NCBI GenBank assembly: GCA_023450835.1 | Contig: JAEXGM010000145.1 | Location: forward strand, 1 to 23,961 | Length of the DNA: 23,961 bases | Source: Bacillota bacterium | GTDB lineage: Bacteria; Bacillota; Clostridia; Lachnospirales; Lachnospiraceae | Reading direction: 5' to 3' | Shown: positions 22,277-23,961 of the stretch, in pieces | Layout of the letters: each line of letters opens with the position of its first letter | Position numbering within the stretch: the stretch's first letter is position 1 | Notes under the pieces: model-generated | What the model was told of the DNA's origin: nothing | Seen by the model: only the letters and a program-made list of their open reading frames with translations | Databases searched by the model: none | Program-made: the position numbers and the translations under genes

Positions 22277-22554
22277 TCATGGCAAACCTATGAAGAAATT
22301 GATTGTAAACAGATAAGTTTGGCTTATTTTTTGAAATTTTCCATTGAAGGGTTCCTAATGACACTTAAATGGCAGCTGTTGTGACTAGGTGAAAGGATAC
22401 CACTGTCTGAGCGTTTTTCAGCGAGTTTGGTATCCTTTCACCTGTCAGGAACAACTGTTGGCATTTTAGTGGAATTTGGGACCCTGAATGGAAAATTACG
22501 AAAAATAAGCCAAACTTATCGTCCGTTTCCAAAGCCTACCTATCATTGCCATGA
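22277..22554. repeat. Imperfect palindrome of about 278 bases
   Basis: The sequence is largely self-complementary about a centre near 22415. Outer arms TCATGGCAA (22277-22285) and TTGCCATGA (22546-22554); a perfect 20-bp block 22312-22331 with 22501-22520; further complementary stretches 22337-22370 with 22461-22494; and a perfect 16-bp inner stem 22387-22402 with 22428-22443. It starts one base beyond the kdgK stop codon. No open reading frame of note lies within. Likely a miniature mobile element or a fold-back element now serving as the 3' end of kdgK. Confidence 0.85.
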
Positions 22555-22555
22555 A

Positions 22556-23578
22556 TTATCTGTTCATTTCCAACTGAATCCCTGTATTTTTATGGTTTTG
22601 AATGATAGACTCTATTTCCTTCAGGCCGATTGCCTGCATATCTCCAGGAACTGAATTTTTTACGGCACTGACGGCATTGCCAAATTCCAGGGCCCGCTTA
22701 AAGTTGTCAGGGTCAGTCAGCAGCCCGAACAGCGCGCCGGATATATAGGCATCACCGCTGCCAATCCGGTCTACAATCTCAATAGAAGAATAGGGTTCTT
22801 CCTCGTAATAAGTATCCTGAGCGGCACTATAGATGATAGAGCCGAAAGTATGTGACTTCGGGCTGTGTACAATTCTCTGGGTAGAGGCCATTACTGAAAT
22901 AGGATATTCTTTGGAAAAGCTTTTCATAATATCTTTCAGGGAGCCTTCTTTTAAGAAAGTAAGGCGGGCGGTGCTTTCAGAACAGAAGAAAATATCCACG
23001 TAGGGAAGGATTTCCTCAATACAGGCCTTTGCCTCCGGACCGGACCAAAGGTTGGCACGAAAGTTTACATCAAAAGAAATGAGGGTCCCGTGCTCTTTGA
23101 AGCGTTTTATCATTTCAACGGCGGTTTTTCTGCACTGGGGACTTAAGGCCAGTGTAATACCGCTGGTGTGGAAACAGCGGGCAGAGGTATACATTTCTTC
23201 CGGAAAATCGGAAAGAGAAAGCTTATTGATAGAGGTATGCTTGCGGTCGTAGACCACATGAGGCATCTTCGGATAGGTGCCGCTTTCGTAATAGTAAATG
23301 CCCAGACGTGCATCATCTTCTGTATCATAGGTAACAAAGGTGTCATACACATTGCTGCTTAGCATGGTGTTTTTGGCATAAGTACCAAGATCATTCCCGG
23401 GCAGTTTGGTTATCATACCGGTACGCAGGCCAAGAAGCCCGGCACCTGATGCAACATTTAATTCGGCACCGCCGATATATTTTTGGAATACATCTCCCCG
23501 TATGAGGCGTTCGCCGTTTGTGGGGGAGAGTCTTAAAAGGACTTCTCCTAAGGTTAAAAGGTCGTAAGATTTATTCAT
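22556..23578 (-). CDS. kdgK: 2-keto-3-deoxygluconate kinase (PfkB family)
   Basis: A 340-residue cytoplasmic sugar kinase that phosphorylates KDG to 2-keto-3-deoxy-6-phosphogluconate. The N-terminus LTLGEVLLRLSP is typical of KdgK; the PfkB ribokinase fold shows ELNVASGAGLLGL (about 46-58), FDVNFRANLW (substrate-site region), and IGSGDAYISGA with catalytic base D276. ATG 23578 overlaps the kdgA stop by four bases (ATGA) and has AAAGGAG at 23590-23584; the longer start at 23596 lies inside kdgA and before that site. Another PfkB substrate is possible, but coupling to the aldolase gene and the uxu genes supports KdgK. The stop abuts a long palindrome. Confidence 0.93.
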   Translation of the reverse strand: MNKSYDLLTLGEVLLRLSPTNGERLIRGDVFQKYIGGAELNVASGAGLLGLRTGMITKLPGNDLGTYAKNTMLSSNVYDTFVTYDTEDDARLGIYYYESGTYPKMPHVVYDRKHTSINKLSLSDFPEEMYTSARCFHTSGITLALSPQCRKTAVEMIKRFKEHGTLISFDVNFRANLWSGPEAKACIEEILPYVDIFFCSESTARLTFLKEGSLKDIMKSFSKEYPISVMASTQRIVHSPKSHTFGSIIYSAAQDTYYEEEPYSSIEIVDRIGSGDAYISGALFGLLTDPDNFKRALEFGNAVSAVKNSVPGDMQAIGLKEIESIIQNHKNTGIQLEMNR

Positions 23579-23961
23579 TGTAACTCCTTTCTGCATTCTT
23601 TTACGATGTCGGCAGCTTCTTTTGACAAGGCTTCTATTTTTTCAAAATTCTTTTCTTTTATCAGGTCTGTGTTTACCATCCAGCTGCCTCCGCAGGCAAT
23701 AATTCTGTTATAGGCCAGATATTCCCTTACGTTTTTTTGAGAGATTCCGCCTGTAGGCATGAATTTCACACCCACATAGGGAGCGGCCAGGGCTTTAATC
23801 ATGGCAAGTCCGCCGGCTGCTTCTGCCGGGAAGAATTTAACTACTTCAAGGTGGTATGTAAGTGCCCGTTCAATATCGCTTGGAGTACAGCAGCCAGGTA
23901 TAATCGGAATATTCTTCTTTACGCAATATTCTACGACAGCGGGGTTTAGTCCCGGGCTGAC
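23575..23961 (-). CDS. kdgA: KHG/KDPG aldolase, 5' part outside the window
   Basis: The C-terminal 128 residues of a class I aldolase that splits KDPG to pyruvate and glyceraldehyde 3-phosphate. The frame is open to the window edge and reads VSPGLNP, IIPGCCTPSDIE, VVKFFPAEAAGG (with the Schiff-base lysine, residue 42 of the visible part) and VKFMPTGGIS, all family signatures. An internal ATG at 23802 is not the start, since the reading frame upstream encodes conserved core motifs. The family is about 210 residues long, so roughly 80 residues are missing. It is the upstream gene of a kdgA-kdgK operon with an ATGA overlap. Confidence 0.95.
   Translation of the reverse strand, partial: VSPGLNPAVVEYCVKKNIPIIPGCCTPSDIERALTYHLEVVKFFPAEAAGGLAMIKALAAPYVGVKFMPTGGISQKNVREYLAYNRIIACGGSWMVNTDLIKEKNFEKIEALSKEAADIVKECRKELQ

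Noticed and set aside
22427..22654. Plus-strand 75-codon frame over the palindrome and kdgK end
   Set aside because: Half lies in the palindrome and half antisense to kdgK; no supporting ribosome site.
23579..23596. Longer kdgK start at 23596
   Set aside because: ATG 23578 has AAAGGAG and the ATGA overlap with kdgA; the six extra residues cover that ribosome site.
1..23961. tRNA, rRNA, transposase or phage genes
   Set aside because: None recognized on either strand; mobile character is limited to short non-coding repeats.

Overview
The window looks like a carbohydrate-utilization region from a low-to-mid GC Firmicute, most likely a Lachnospiraceae-type gut Clostridium. This rests on the YesM/YesN two-component pair beside an LplB/YtcP/LplA-type ABC importer, strong AGGAGG ribosome sites, cytoplasmic glycosidases, and many long intergenic hairpins. 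The genus is inferred; no rRNA or other marker gene is present.

Layout. (1) 59-2764: a GH2-like glycosidase closed by a clear terminator. (2) 3289-6855: an ABC oligosaccharide importer (two permeases and a binding lipoprotein, no ATPase). (3) 6979-9406: histidine kinase and AraC-type response regulator, with overlapping genes. (4) 9448-9772: a four-unit tandem repeat that copies the ribosome-binding site and start region of the next gene, with two hairpins per unit. (5) 9773-16431: four cytoplasmic glycosidases: a GH50-like clan GH-A enzyme, GH43 (subfamily-24-like), GH88 and DUF2264/GH154-like. (6) On the minus strand, 20803 down to 16648: uxuA-uxuB-uxaC. (7) Minus strand 21962-21087: an AraC regulator. 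(8) Minus strand, from the right edge down to 22556: kdgA (truncated) and kdgK.

How it fits together (inference): extracellular oligosaccharides are bound by the lipoprotein, imported, trimmed in the cytoplasm by the GH2, GH50-like, GH43, GH88 and GH154-like enzymes, and the released glucuronate is catabolized by UxaC, UxuB, UxuA, KdgK and KdgA to pyruvate and glyceraldehyde 3-phosphate. All five steps of the glucuronate branch are present; no altronate dehydratase (galacturonate branch) is seen. The GH43_24-like, GH154-like and GH88 set points to a glucuronic-acid-decorated galactan such as arabinogalactan-protein side chains, but this substrate is a hypothesis.

The least ordinary material is non-coding: the start-region repeat at 9448-9772; a dispersed near-perfect 36-bp-stem hairpin with a conserved tail (16524, 22038, and a tail-only copy at 20887); a roughly 278-bp imperfect palindrome at 22277-22554; and a second dispersed double-hairpin repeat (12786, 14194, 14289).
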